Shown here one piece after another: positions 48,479-58,603 of a stretch of 64,000 bases of DNA. The translations under genes were made by a program, and so were the position numbers. The first letter of the stretch is position 1, and the number at the start of each line of letters is the position of its first letter. This stretch comes from Enterobacteriaceae bacterium ESL0689 (GTDB lineage Bacteria; Pseudomonadota; Gammaproteobacteria; Enterobacterales; Enterobacteriaceae): positions 1,860,001-1,924,000 of the forward strand of contig JAQTIF010000001.1 in NCBI GenBank assembly GCA_029433525.1. The letters run 5' to 3'. The notes beneath the pieces are model-generated. The model was not told the origin of the DNA and did no database searches. It saw nothing but the letters and a program-made list of their open reading frames with translations.

Positions 48479-49235
48479 GTTATTTTATGCAAATGTATCT
48501 TCTGATATTAAATTGTTCTTTTATTGCTGAGCAGTCATTAAAACTTAATGATAAAAAACAATTAACTTCTTCATGCTGAGATAAATTTAAGTATTGATAA
48601 CCGTCGTGGCTATTATTTTTTCTCAACGGCTGACTGATAATATCAGCCAGCCGTTGAATACAGTGGAATACTTACGGCTTACCATGTTGATGATCCCACG
48701 ATCTATCCATTTTTAGTTCTATTTATATTCATCTTTTCTGTACCACTGACTGTGAACTGGTATTTTTTAATATCAAAAAAGGGACGATAATGGCAGGGTC
48801 TCTGAGGGTGCGTTTGCCGTGGGGCATGGTGCGCACCGCGATCAGGATATATTTTTATCGTTGCGCATACTATTTTCGGCGGTGATATAAAAAATGAAGG
48901 AAACGAGGTGATCAGGCAGCGCAGATTCATCATCATGCAGGAAATCAGCAAGTTGATATCATGGCCTGAAAGCCGTACTCATCCGCGCATTGCGCATGAT
49001 CGGAGTCATGATTTATCCGCCGTTGACAATTGATAAAAAGCCAATGTAAACTCGCCAATTATATTGCTCTATATCATATTAATTAATATAAAAATATATG
49101 AGCACAAATCTTGTTCTGTTGGGTTTGTGCGGTAGCTGTACTCTGACACCGAATAGCCATAGGGTAAAATTATTTGTTAAATATCCAGCATTAATTTTAT
49201 CTGTCATCATTTAACTATCGCTGTGGAAAAGCATT
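48479..49235. other. AT-rich gap before the T6SS locus
   Basis: About 750 bp with no credible gene. A 33-bp palindrome lies at 48624-48656. The last 200 bp are AT-rich and may include the promoter of the T6SS operon that starts at 49236. A frame at 48703-48951 (minus) has no family resemblance. Confidence 0.45.
48624..48656. repeat. 33-bp near-perfect palindrome
   Basis: CAACGGCTG-A-CTGATA and TATCAG-C-CAGCCGTTG face each other around AA, giving 9+6 paired bases per arm with one mismatch. No T run follows on either strand, so it is not a simple terminator. It could be an operator or a REP-like unit. Confidence 0.55.
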
Positions 49236-49730
49236 ATGATAATGCGCGTACTGTTTTTACTCTTATCTGTCATGGCAGTATCGAGCTGTAAAACGCCGAA
49301 GCCAGTCATAATAACCGACGATACCATTGAGACCACTCAGGTCAATGGCGTGACGTTAAAACACCGGCATATTATTACGCCACCTGTTGAATTCACTCAG
49401 ATTAATGAACCTTATCGTGCCATGTATCCCGCTTCGCTGATGAGTCGTACTAACTTTGGTGGCAAAGTGCTGCGCACCCTGGAAACGGGAAAAACCTACG
49501 TGGTACTAGGGCAGACGGAACAGTTCTGGATGGCTCTCGCGGATGAAGACGGTGATCAGCTTATCGGTTATGTCCCCATGCGGGCGGTAATCAAAGCGGA
49601 TCAGTATGAAGCCAATGTGCGTAAACAGGCACGGCGTCCCAAGGCACGCAAGAAGACAACCTGCGTCGATGTCGATGGCAATAGTAAGGCCTGCAAAGAC
49701 AGCGTAAACGGCACCTGGATTCTGGACTAA
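49236..49730 (+). CDS. T6SS-linked SH3-domain lipoprotein
   Basis: A 164-residue protein with a lipoprotein signal ending VMAVSSC (Cys18), then a bacterial SH3-like domain (about residues 65-125, with GKVLRTLETGKTYVVLGQ and GDQLIGYVPMRAV) and a basic C-terminal tail with KKTTCVDVDGNSKACKDS. Such lipoproteins are found at the head of T6SS clusters of Erwiniaceae-type enterics; their role is not defined. It is intact. tssJ follows after 23 bp. Confidence 0.7.
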   Translation: MIMRVLFLLLSVMAVSSCKTPKPVIITDDTIETTQVNGVTLKHRHIITPPVEFTQINEPYRAMYPASLMSRTNFGGKVLRTLETGKTYVVLGQTEQFWMALADEDGDQLIGYVPMRAVIKADQYEANVRKQARRPKARKKTTCVDVDGNSKACKDSVNGTWILD

Positions 49731-49753
49731 GCAGATTTTATGGGCTTGTTTCT

Positions 49754-50257
49754 ATGAATAATAAAAATTTTCATAAGATGTGGCTGACCCTTTATCTGGT
49801 GTTAATCGCCCTGGTCAGTGGCTGTACCACATCTTCAAACAGCACGCCATCCCGCTATACGTTGCAGTTTCGGGCTAATCCACAAGTCAATCATTCTGCC
49901 CCGCTCAAGGTCAGAATGTTATTGCTGAAATCCGATGCTGAGTTCATGTCCAGCGATTTCTACTCGTTGCAGAATAACGCCACTGCCACACTGGGCGCCA
50001 ATCTGCTGAACAGTGATGTGTTCTTCCTGATGCCCGGTGCACTGGCGAAAACCCTGAGCGGGAAAAGCGATCCACAAGCGCGTTATATCGGGGTGATGGC
50101 GGAATATCAGACGCTGGATGGTAAAAAATGGCGTGTCTCACTGCCACTGCCCGACCCCAGCGAAAAGCATATCTATCAGTTCTGGAAGTGGTCGGATGAT
50201 GAACTTGAGGCCACGGTCTTTCTTGATGTCAATGGCATTCGGATCATCCGGCAGTAA
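49754..50257 (+). CDS. tssJ: T6SS outer-membrane lipoprotein TssJ
   Basis: TssJ anchors the T6SS membrane complex (TssJ-TssM-TssL) in the outer membrane. The 167-residue protein has a lipobox ending ALVSGC (Cys24) and the TssJ beta-sandwich with APLKVRMLLLKSDAEFMSSD, the loop around LGANLLNSDVFFLMPG and the C-terminal LEATVFLDVNGIRIIRQ. Its reading frame is intact even though TssM, its partner, is destroyed. tssK follows after 30 bp. Confidence 0.88.
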   Translation: MNNKNFHKMWLTLYLVLIALVSGCTTSSNSTPSRYTLQFRANPQVNHSAPLKVRMLLLKSDAEFMSSDFYSLQNNATATLGANLLNSDVFFLMPGALAKTLSGKSDPQARYIGVMAEYQTLDGKKWRVSLPLPDPSEKHIYQFWKWSDDELEATVFLDVNGIRIIRQ

Positions 50258-50287
50258 TGCGGCCTCCTACACAGGATACAGATCATC

Positions 50288-51608
50288 ATGACGAAAGCAG
50301 AAAAGGTTGTCTGGACAGAAGGGATGTTCCTGCGTCCACACCATTTTCAGCGAACAGAAAGTTACCTGCTCAACCATGTTCGTCAATGAGGGGCGTTACA
50401 ACGATCCTATCTCTGGGGGTTTCTTGATCTTGAACTGGACGAGGCGATGTTGCGTCAGGGCTGTATTGCCCTCAGCTACTGCAGTGGATTACTGCCGGAC
50501 GGCACCTTTTTCGAGGTGCGTCGTACTCGCCACGGCCCGGTGCCACTGAAAATTCCTGACAATATCAGCAATGAAAAAGTGGTGCTGGCGTTGCCGGTAC
50601 GGCGAGGTGATCGTGAAGAGGTGATTTTCAGCGAGGAAAAAGCCTCACTGGCGCGATGAACAAGAGGTTGAAGACGATAACGCCATCTCGACAGGCGAGG
50701 TCACGGTACAGTTTGGCCGTCTGCGTCTGACATTAATGCTGGAAAAAGATCTGACGGCGGAATGGTCTGCGATTGGTGTAGCCATGGTGAGCGAAAAACG
50801 CAATGACAATCAGGTGCCGCTGGATAACAGCTACATCCCGCCGATGCTGAATGCTAATAATAGCCCACAACTCTATAGCATGATCAACGATCTATACAGT
50901 TTATTGACACAGCGTAGCCAGCAAATTGCTGTCCGCCTGCGTCAGCCTGGGCGTTTTAACACCTCTGAGCTGACTGAGTTTACCTTGCTCTCACTGATTA
51001 ACCGCCATCTCGGTGAAATCTCACATTTAAAAGCGCTGCCGCTCCTGCATCCGGAAACGCTCTGGCGTAGCTGGTTACCGTTTGCCACTGAGCTGACCAC
51101 CTGGACTTCTCAGCGTACCGCGGAACATGCGCTGCCGGTGTATGATCATGACGCCCTGGCGGTCTGCTTCGCTAAACTGATGCTGATGTTACGTCAGGGG
51201 CTGTCGCTGGTGATCGAAGATCACGCCATTCAATTGCCACTGCATGAACGTTCTCATGGCCTCAATATTGCCACGGTGCCGGAAGTCAACATGGTTCATG
51301 AGTTTGGCTTCGTGCTGGCAGTGAAAGCCAATGTACCGGGTGACCATCTGCGCACCCATTTCCCGGCGCAGATGAAAGTAGCGCCGGTATCTAAAATTCG
51401 CAACCTGGTACAGCTGCAACTGCCCGGTATTGTGCTGCGCGCGCTGCCGCAACTTCCCTGGCATGCAGGCTACAGCTACTTCGAACTGGAGAAAGGCAGT
51501 GAGCTGTGGAAGGAAATGGATAAATCCGGTGCTTTTGCGCTGCATCTCGCTGGCGAGTTTCCCGGTCTTGAGATGGAGTTCTGGGCCTTCCGTAGTCAGA
51601 CAGAATAA
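50288..51608 (+). pseudogene. tssK: T6SS baseplate protein TssK, with nonsense and frameshift
   Basis: TssK links the T6SS baseplate to the membrane complex. The gene begins at ATG 50288 (MTKAEKVVWTEGMFLRPHHF). An in-frame TGA at 50387-50389 replaces the Trp codon expected in the family block H-V-R-x-W-G (here VRQ-stop-GALQRSYLWGF). The frame continues to about 50658, where one base is lost near SLAR/DEQEVEDDN; the rest (VTVQFGRLRLTLMLEKDL to GLEMEFWAFRSQTE) is in another frame to 51608. The protein would be about 440 residues if repaired. Two independent lesions show it is dead. Confidence 0.93.
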
Positions 51609-51625
51609 CAAAGCGAGCGCTGAAT

Positions 51626-52868
51626 ATGCAGGAACGACAGGATACGGGAAGTGATACTCTGTTTAGCGGAGTCAATGGCAATAACCTACTGGTAGCGGCG
51701 GCCAATCCGCTGCTCAACGCGATCCCGCAAATTCGTCATTCAGTCTCCCATGAGGATCAGGAGGCGTTGCGTCAGTATCTGATCGATGAAATTCGCCGTT
51801 TCGAAGTTCGCTGTCAGCAGGCAGGATTGCCCTATGAGATGATCATCGGTGCGCGTTACTGCTTATGTACCGCACTGGATGAAGCTGCAGCACTCACTCC
51901 GTGGGGAAACAGCGGTGTCTGGTCCAGCGGCGGGTTGCTGGTCACCCTTCATAACGAAACCTGGGGAGGCGAAAAGTTCTTTCAGTTACTGGCGCGTTTA
52001 TCGCAAAACCCACGCGAACATATTCTGCTGCTGGAAATGATCAACTACTGCCTGTTACTGGGTTTCGAAGGGCGCTATCAGATACTGGATAATGGCCGCA
52101 CCCAGCTTGAAACCATCAAGCAGCGGCTATGGCAGATGATCCGTAGTGTGCGTGGCAGTTGCCCGCTGCCGCTTTCTTCGCACCCGGAAGACGGCCCGAT
52201 CCAGAATAAATTATGGCGCCCGATGATACCGCTATGGGCTTGTGTCGCGCTGGTTGGGTTCCTTGCCTGCCTGCCTGCTTTATATTTTTCTTAACTGGAG
52301 TCTCAGCGACAACACCAATCCGGTGCTGGCAAAGATTTATCAGTCTCAGCTGCCGGATATTCCCCTTCAGCAACCGGCCAGACAACAGCCAGCGATGCTC
52401 AACCTGCGCGGTTTCCTGAAACCTGAAATCGATGCCGGTCTGGTGACGGTGAAAGATGAGGCGGATCGTAGCGTCGTATTACTGAGAGGCGATGGATTAT
52501 TCGCTTCTGGCTCCACCGTGGTGCGCGACCGTTATGAGCCGGTCATCAACCGTATCGCGCAGGCAATGAACAACGTCAGCGGCAAAATACTGGTGGTTGG
52601 ATACAGCGATAACATTCCGATACGGAGTGCGCGTTTTGCCTCCAACTATGAACTCTCTCTCGATCGTGCCAGGGCGGTACAAAAACAGTTACAGGAAAAT
52701 CTGTCACAACCAGAACGTGTCAAGGCGGAAGGGCGTGGTGACGCCAGTCCACTGGTCCCGAATAATACGCCGGAAAACCGCGCCCGTAACCGCCGTGTAG
52801 AAATTACGCTGCTGGTGTCGCCTGAAAATACGCGTGCGGAACTGAATGAATTGCCGCAAGGAAACTAA
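51626..52868 (+). pseudogene. tssL: T6SS membrane protein TssL with OmpA domain, frameshifted
   Basis: The N-terminal cytoplasmic DotU/ImpK domain (DEAAALTPWGNSGVWSSGGL, SRNPREH-like SQNPREHILLLEMINYCLLLG) runs to the membrane helix. There the frame is lost at a run of five T (52285-52289): removing one T restores LYFLNWSLSDNTNP and joins the C-terminal OmpA-like peptidoglycan-binding domain (GKILVVGYSDNIPIRSARFA, NNTPENRARNRRVEI). The full protein would have about 413 residues. It is the only lesion in the gene, and it ends two bases before tssM. Confidence 0.92.
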
Positions 52869-52870
52869 GA

Positions 52871-53950
52871 ATGCTGATGACGCTTCTTTCTATACTGACC
52901 AGTCGCATTCTGTGGAGTCTGTTGGGCGTCACTGCGCTTGCGGCAGTGATCTGGATAATGGGCCCGCTTTTATCCATCGCCGATATCCGACCGCTCGAAT
53001 CCGAACTGAGCCGTATTATCACCATTGTGGTGCTGTATCTGCTCTGGGCACAGAGCTATATTCTGCCCCAGCTCTATAATGCCTGGCTCAACCACAAGCT
53101 GATGGATAAGCTCAATGAAAACAGCCGCAACCGGGAAACGGCCGAGCCACAAAAGCGACTGAGCAGCGAAGAACAGATCCTCGCCGGACGTTTTGATGAA
53201 GCCGCTCAGATACTGAAAAAGGCTCACTTCAGTAAAGCGGGGCATGGTGCAAAGTGGATCCAGCGCTTCGGTACCCAATATCTCTATCAGTTGCCCTGGT
53301 ATGTGATTATTGGCGCTCCCGGCTCCGGTAAAACGACTGCACTGGCCAATTCCGGATTGCAATTCCCGCTGGCGGATCACTTTGGTAAGACCGCATTGCG
53401 GGGAATTGGTGGCACCCGTAACTGCGACTGGTGGTTTACTAACGAGGCAGTATTACTTGATACCGCAGGATGCTATACCACCCAGGATAGCGAACAGATT
53501 CAGGATGCCAATGAATGGCTGAAATTTGTCGGCTTATTGCGTAAATATCGCCGCCGCCAGCCGATTAACGGTGTCATCATCACCATCAGCATCTCTGATC
53601 TACTGACCCATTCCGCCGAGGTCTCCCGGCAGCAGGCGGCCGATCTCCGTCAACGGCTCTCGGAACTGCATGAACAACTGGGCATCCGTTTCCCGGTTTA
53701 CGTTATCGTCACCAAAGTTGACCTGCTCAAAGGCTTCCGCGCGTGGTTTACCGATTACGATAAAAGTCAACGCGACCAGATCTGGGGCTTTACTCTGCCG
53801 TGGGAGCAGACCAAACACACCGATTATGATCTGATGACCAACTTCCAGCAGGAGTTTTCGCTGTTACAACAGCGCCTCGATGCTGGTCTGCCGGAAACCA
53901 TGCTCAAGGAACGTGATGCCAAAACCCGTGCCGAAGCATATATCGAGCGC
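52871..53950 (+). pseudogene. tssM: T6SS TssM (IcmF), N-terminal third only
   Basis: TssM is the large inner-membrane ATPase-like component. The frame from ATG 52871 has two membrane helices (about 10-30 and 45-65) and a GTPase-like domain with Walker A GAPGSGKTTAL (Gly148) and LLDTAGCYTT and TKVDLLKG. It matches the family up to MLKERDAKTRAEAY (near 53942), then switches to VgrG sequence in another frame; the read-through frame stops at 54001. About 800 residues of TssM, the periplasmic TssJ-binding part included, are missing. Confidence 0.92.
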
Positions 53951-54978
53951 ATGGGCAGGGCAGGGATTTGGCAGCGTGCAGATACCGCGCGTAGGCGATG
54001 AAGTGGTGATTGATTTTATCAACGGTGATCCTGATCGCCCGCTGGTCACTGGCCGGGTGTATAACGAAGCGAGCATGCCGCCGTGGCAATTGCCCGCTAA
54101 CGCCACCCGCATGGGTTTTATGACACGCAGCAAGGATGGCCATGTCGATAACGCCAGCTTCCTGTTCTTCGAAGACAAGGCCGGAGAAGAGTCGGTAGAT
54201 TTGCATGCTGAAAAAGATATGCGTGTTTCGGTGGAGAATGATCAGGCGGTTAGTATTGATGGCAGCCGAACGACCGTGATCCTCAAGGAACAACAGGATG
54301 ATGTGACCGGTGACGGAATATTTTACTATCGGGCAAAACGAGCGACGCAGGTGGATCAGGAAGAAACCAGCGTTTTCAATAATAGCCAGACTGAAACCAT
54401 AAAAAATGGACGAGAAATAAATATCACCTCCGGCGGCGATTAAGATAACCGTGAACGAGGGGCGGAACACGAAAATTACAGGCAAAGAAATTCATCATGT
54501 CACTGATAAACTCACCGAAACCTATGAAAATGGACAAGAGACAACAATTTCTGCGGCAGGGAAAAAAGAGATCATTGATGGCGGAATAAATACTCTGGTT
54601 CAGAGTGGTAACTGGACGCAAAAAATTGAGAATGGAAAGATAGCCCTTTACTGTAAGCAGGCTATCGATATTTTTAGCGATGAGGCTATTAATTTTCATG
54701 CGCCAAAGGCAGAATTTCATCCCGAATTTCATAAATTTTCAATGACGGCATTGAGTGAAAGCGTTACGGGGAACTCATTGAGTATTAATGGAGCTTCTGA
54801 AACTGCTACAGCAGTAGCAGGTTCGAGGATAGGTGTTTCACTGTCGCACACTAATGTTGTTTTCAAGCATGATACATTTGTTTCCAGTAATAAGGGTATG
54901 GAAGTTAAGCAAATAAAGGCGCTTATCAAGTCTGGTGGTGTGTCTATATCGTCTAAATTACTGACATTATTTTTATAA
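53950..54978 (+). pseudogene. vgrG: VgrG (TssI) spike, C-terminal part, frameshifted
   Basis: From about 53950 a second frame gives AGQGFGSVQIPRVGDEVVID, FINGDPDRPLVTGRVYNEAS and SFLFFEDKAGEESVDLHAEK: the gp5-like OB and needle part of VgrG. Everything N-terminal (about 400 residues) is gone. At TAA 54441-54443 an extra T breaks the frame (GGD then KITVNEG when repaired); the rest, with beta-helix repeats and a variable C-terminal part (SVTGNSLSINGAS, KQIKALIKSGGVSISSK), ends at 54978. The variable tail may be an effector-adaptor extension. Confidence 0.9.
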
Positions 54979-54992
54979 AAGCAGGAGGAAAA

Positions 54993-55327
54993 ATGAGTAC
55001 GGGTATTATTATAGCAATAGTGATCTTCATGCTTGTGTTTTGGGCATTCCCGTTAGCAAGGTATCTGTACACAGATATCTATCCCTACTTTAAAGACGCT
55101 TCATCCCAGGACGAAGCTTTAGAAAAAGGCCTTGTTGCCCATGCTGATATTATCGCCACTTCCGCTTCAATACCGAAGAGGGCAAAACAGTCACCGCATC
55201 GTTATTAAAAGCATTAACATTTAAGGAGATAGAGATGTATAAAGAGGGTAATCTGTCCACGATTAAATATCTGCCCGATGACAATCAAAAAATCGTCATC
55301 GTCGAAAAACTACTGATTTCAGGCTAA
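54993..55327 (+). pseudogene. VgrG-linked small membrane protein, decayed
   Basis: A frame at 54993-55208 has one N-terminal membrane helix (GIIIAIVIFMLVFWAFPLAR) and YLYTDIYPYFKDASSQDEAL. Past residue 60 it goes out of frame, while another frame gives RFNTEEGKTVTASLLKALTF and STIKYLPDDNQKIVIVEK up to TAA 55325-55327. Together they look like one protein of DUF3592-like plan, with a small deletion and frameshift near 55165. The position after vgrG suggests an immunity or accessory protein, but that is inference. Confidence 0.65.
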
Positions 55328-56041
55328 TAAGCGATCACATGGTTGATCATAACTGCGTGATAATTAATGATATAAAAAAGTGATAAAGTAAAAATCTGGT
55401 TAAGCGCCAGGCGAATATTTGCTAACAAAAATGAGACATAAGCTATTTTTTTTACTATGCGAGATGGCGGATAAAAACAGAAATTTATAGCAGATATTAT
55501 TGCTATTGATACACCTTTAAGCTAAAGATACTGATTATCTAAAATAATATGCTATATCTCACTATTTTTTCCTGTTATAGTGCCGATAGCGTAATCGATG
55601 AAAGCGTCACTGGTTGATCGACAAATCCACTATCATTATGCTAAAACATGCTGCAGATAATATCTGTCCCGGTCTCCTGCTATTTTGCTGACAGCGCGTG
55701 GCCGTGATGAATACATGACAGACGGTGGCAAGGTCATCGTCATATCGTCATCAATGAAAAATATAAAAAAGTGGCTCTGCGCATCTTTAACTTCTTCATA
55801 AGAGAAAAAAGCATGTTTTATCTGTGGTTGCTTTTGCTGCCAGCGGGAACAGATTCAGGGAAATAAGATGTTATATCTGTCGAGCTATCCCGGAATAAAT
55901 ATCTGGCCCATCAGGCTATTTTGTCATTTCGGCCATGCCACGCAAGCGCGATACGTGGCAGAAAACAGTGCCCCTGATGTTGCTATTCTCACCCTGGGGG
56001 TCGCAACGTTTAAGCATTAATGATTTCAGCAGGAAAATGTC
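55328..56041. other. Decayed gap inside the T6SS locus
   Basis: About 710 AT-rich bases without a gene. It may be the erased remains of effector or immunity genes after vgrG. It contains copy C of the dispersed repeat at 55903-55922. The last 20 bp hold the tagH ribosome site (CAGGAAAATGTC). Confidence 0.5.
55903..55922. repeat. Dispersed intergenic repeat, copy C
   Basis: CTGGCCCATCAGGCTATTTT is identical to 15768-15787, between efpL and lpxT. The similarity stops after the 20 bases on both sides, apart from a shared ATTT/GGCC flavour. Confidence 0.6.
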
Positions 56042-57793
56042 ATGCGATTCACGATTATTGCAACGAAAGCCGGTCATCAGCCACCCCAGAGCCGCTGTGA
56101 TTTCTATACCCCTGGCGGCACCATTGGTCGCAGTTCGGATAATAATCTGGTGCTGCCGGATAATGACCGCGCTATCTCGCGTTTGCAGGCGATAGTACAC
56201 GTTGATTCTGAGGGAAGATGTAGCGTCACCAATCGCGGTAGCGTCACCAGTGTGGTGATGAATAATATTCCGCTGGAACGAGGACGTCAGGTGGAGCTGC
56301 AGGAAGGCGATATCCTCGCGATTGATGATTATCGCATCGAAGTTACCGCTATCAGCAGAGATACGTCATCCGCCAGTCAGCAGACGGCGAGTGAGCCCGC
56401 GCAAACCGCTCCCGCGCTGCTCACGGCACCTGCGCCAGAGCATGTCCCGGATAGCCCGCAAGGGAAGCCTGCCGCCGTGCCGACGGAAATATGGGATAGC
56501 CTGATGCAGGAGTTTTCCATCTCGGACAGTATCTCTCATAACCATCGTGCGCAGCCATCCGCAACGGCGTTACCTGACCCGTTATCACAACCGACCCTCC
56601 CGTCACGTAACGCAGAAGATCCGCTGGCGATATATCAGGACAGCGATCCGCAGCTTGAGCATAAAAATGTCGATCCCAGTACCTTCTTTAACGATGATGG
56701 CTTATTTAACAGCGAGAGCATTCTTGACGATGTCACCCCCTCCACCCTGCAACCACCGTTTGAGAATAAACCGACGCCCTTAGAAGAGGTGGTTGATGGG
56801 CTTGATCCGCTGGCTCTGTTTGACGGTAATGCCAGTGCGCCGACCAGCAGTCATCATGATCCGCTTGGTTTAATGGCCGGGGCACCGCTCACCCATCCCG
56901 ATGATATTCTGAGTAGCATCTCAGAGCCGAAACAGAACGAACAGCCACTCGTCAGTGAGGCGCCGTTTGTCTCACCACCCCCCCAGGAAGCACCACAGCC
57001 AGAGGTCAGTAATGACGCTCCAGTCCATGAAGAACCGGCCGCTTTTATCCTGCCAACCCCACAGGCGATCGCCCGTAACACGACACAAACACCGAAAGGG
57101 CGCCTGCGAATCGACCCGGTCAAAAATGCCACCGCCGCCACCGCGCCCGACCAGAACGCTGAAAAGGGTGACATCCTGCAGGGAGAGCTGCTGACCGCCT
57201 TGCTGGAAGGGATGGGATTAAACGACATGCAGCCAGTACCGCAATTCGACCGGCAAAACATGTATCAGCTGGGGCAGATACTGGGCATGTTCTCGCAGGG
57301 AACGGTGGCACTGCTCTCGTCGCGTTCGATTCTCAAACGTGGCGTCAAAGCAGATATGACGATGGTACTGGATGATGCGAATAACCCGTTCAAACTGTTA
57401 CCAACCGGAAAAACGGTGCTTATTCAGATGTTTGGCACACTGATGCCGGGTTTTATGTCGCCGACCAAATCGGTGCGCGATGCGCTGATTGATCTGCAGG
57501 CGCATCAGCTGGGGATGATTTCCGGCATTCGCGCCATCATCGCCGCGATGCTGCAATCCTTTAATCCGGAACAGCTGGAGGAACAGGCGAAGCAGCATGG
57601 TGTGACATCGCGCCTCGCGCTGCCTGGTAGCCGGAAAGCCGCACTGTGGGACTATTTTGTCCGTCACTATGGTGAAACGGCGGGCGAGATTGAAGATGAT
57701 TTTCATACGCTATTTGGCGAGGCCTTCCTCCATGCTTATGACATGGAGGTTAATCAGTACAAAGACTCACAAAGTGGATCAGAAGAACAATGA
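56042..57793 (+). CDS. tagH: T6SS FHA-domain protein TagH
   Basis: TagH (Fha/ImpI) is the forkhead-associated scaffold of T6SS threonine-phosphorylation control. The 583 residues have an N-terminal FHA domain (about 1-100) with the phosphopeptide-binding GRSSDNNLVLPDND and GSVTSVVMNNIPL, a long low-complexity Pro/acidic linker (about 105-380), and the conserved C-terminal domain (LLTALLEGMGLNDMQPVPQF to the end). It is intact. The stop overlaps the pppA start (ATGA). Confidence 0.9.
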   Translation: MRFTIIATKAGHQPPQSRCDFYTPGGTIGRSSDNNLVLPDNDRAISRLQAIVHVDSEGRCSVTNRGSVTSVVMNNIPLERGRQVELQEGDILAIDDYRIEVTAISRDTSSASQQTASEPAQTAPALLTAPAPEHVPDSPQGKPAAVPTEIWDSLMQEFSISDSISHNHRAQPSATALPDPLSQPTLPSRNAEDPLAIYQDSDPQLEHKNVDPSTFFNDDGLFNSESILDDVTPSTLQPPFENKPTPLEEVVDGLDPLALFDGNASAPTSSHHDPLGLMAGAPLTHPDDILSSISEPKQNEQPLVSEAPFVSPPPQEAPQPEVSNDAPVHEEPAAFILPTPQAIARNTTQTPKGRLRIDPVKNATAATAPDQNAEKGDILQGELLTALLEGMGLNDMQPVPQFDRQNMYQLGQILGMFSQGTVALLSSRSILKRGVKADMTMVLDDANNPFKLLPTGKTVLIQMFGTLMPGFMSPTKSVRDALIDLQAHQLGMISGIRAIIAAMLQSFNPEQLEEQAKQHGVTSRLALPGSRKAALWDYFVRHYGETAGEIEDDFHTLFGEAFLHAYDMEVNQYKDSQSGSEEQ

Positions 57794-58587
57794 ATATTGT
57801 AACGGCTTCTCTCTCCCGCCAGGGGACACGCGCCAGCAATCAGGATCAGACCGGAGAAAACATCGGTAAACATGCCGCTTGTTTTGTCGTCTGTGATGGT
57901 ATCGCCGGTCTGCCTGGCGGTGAAGTGGCGGCTGAGCTGGCGCGTAACAGCATTATTTCTCGCTTTGATGGTGAAAAACATCTTAACGCCCAGCATATCC
58001 GCGACTACGTGCAAACGGCAAACCGCACTATCCTTGGTGAACAGCAGAGCGTAGAGAATTATCGCCGGATGGGGACGACGCTGGTCAGCCTGTTTATTGA
58101 TCGTGATTACCGTCTGGCCTACTGGGCACACGCCGGTGACAGCCGCCTGTATCTGTTTCGTCGTGGCTGGCTATGGCATGTCACTACCGACCACAGCCTT
58201 GTGCAGCAGATGAAAGATGCCGGGCAACAGACCGAGAACCTCAATAGCAATCTGCTTTATCTGGCGCTGGGTATTGAAACCGGTGGCCCGGAAGCCAGTT
58301 ATAGCGATGTCGTGCCGGTGGAAGATGGCGATGTCTTTTTGCTCTGCACCGATGGTTTCTGGCATGGCGTCAGTGAAGAGCAGATGAAACAGTCGCTGCA
58401 TATGGTCAAAACGCCCCAGGAGTGGCTGACATTAATGAGTCAGCTGATTGAAAAGAATAGCGAACAGGAGGGGAGTGCCCAGGATAACTATACCGCAGTG
58501 GCGGTATGGATGGGTGATCCCCAGGATACCACGTTGTTACATACTCTCTCTGATGCCGCACAATTCTTTTCCTGCAGCACAGATTAA
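57790..58587 (+). CDS. pppA: T6SS PP2C-type phosphatase PppA
   Basis: PppA removes the threonine phosphate put on TagH by the kinase PpkA, switching the T6SS off. The 265 residues show the PP2C motifs: SNQDQTGENIG near the start, FVVCDGIAGLPGG, MGTTLVSLFIDRD, WAHAGDSRLYLFRRG and LLCTDGFWHGVSEEQM. The ATGA overlap with tagH shows coupling. No ppkA kinase gene lies in the window. Intact. Confidence 0.9.
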   Translation: MNIVTASLSRQGTRASNQDQTGENIGKHAACFVVCDGIAGLPGGEVAAELARNSIISRFDGEKHLNAQHIRDYVQTANRTILGEQQSVENYRRMGTTLVSLFIDRDYRLAYWAHAGDSRLYLFRRGWLWHVTTDHSLVQQMKDAGQQTENLNSNLLYLALGIETGGPEASYSDVVPVEDGDVFLLCTDGFWHGVSEEQMKQSLHMVKTPQEWLTLMSQLIEKNSEQEGSAQDNYTAVAVWMGDPQDTTLLHTLSDAAQFFSCSTD

Positions 58588-58603
58588 ACACACAAGGAGT
58601 GAT

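Noticed and set aside
48703..48951. 82-codon minus-strand frame before the T6SS locus
   Set aside because: No family signal or ribosome site; the sequence is AT-rich gap DNA.
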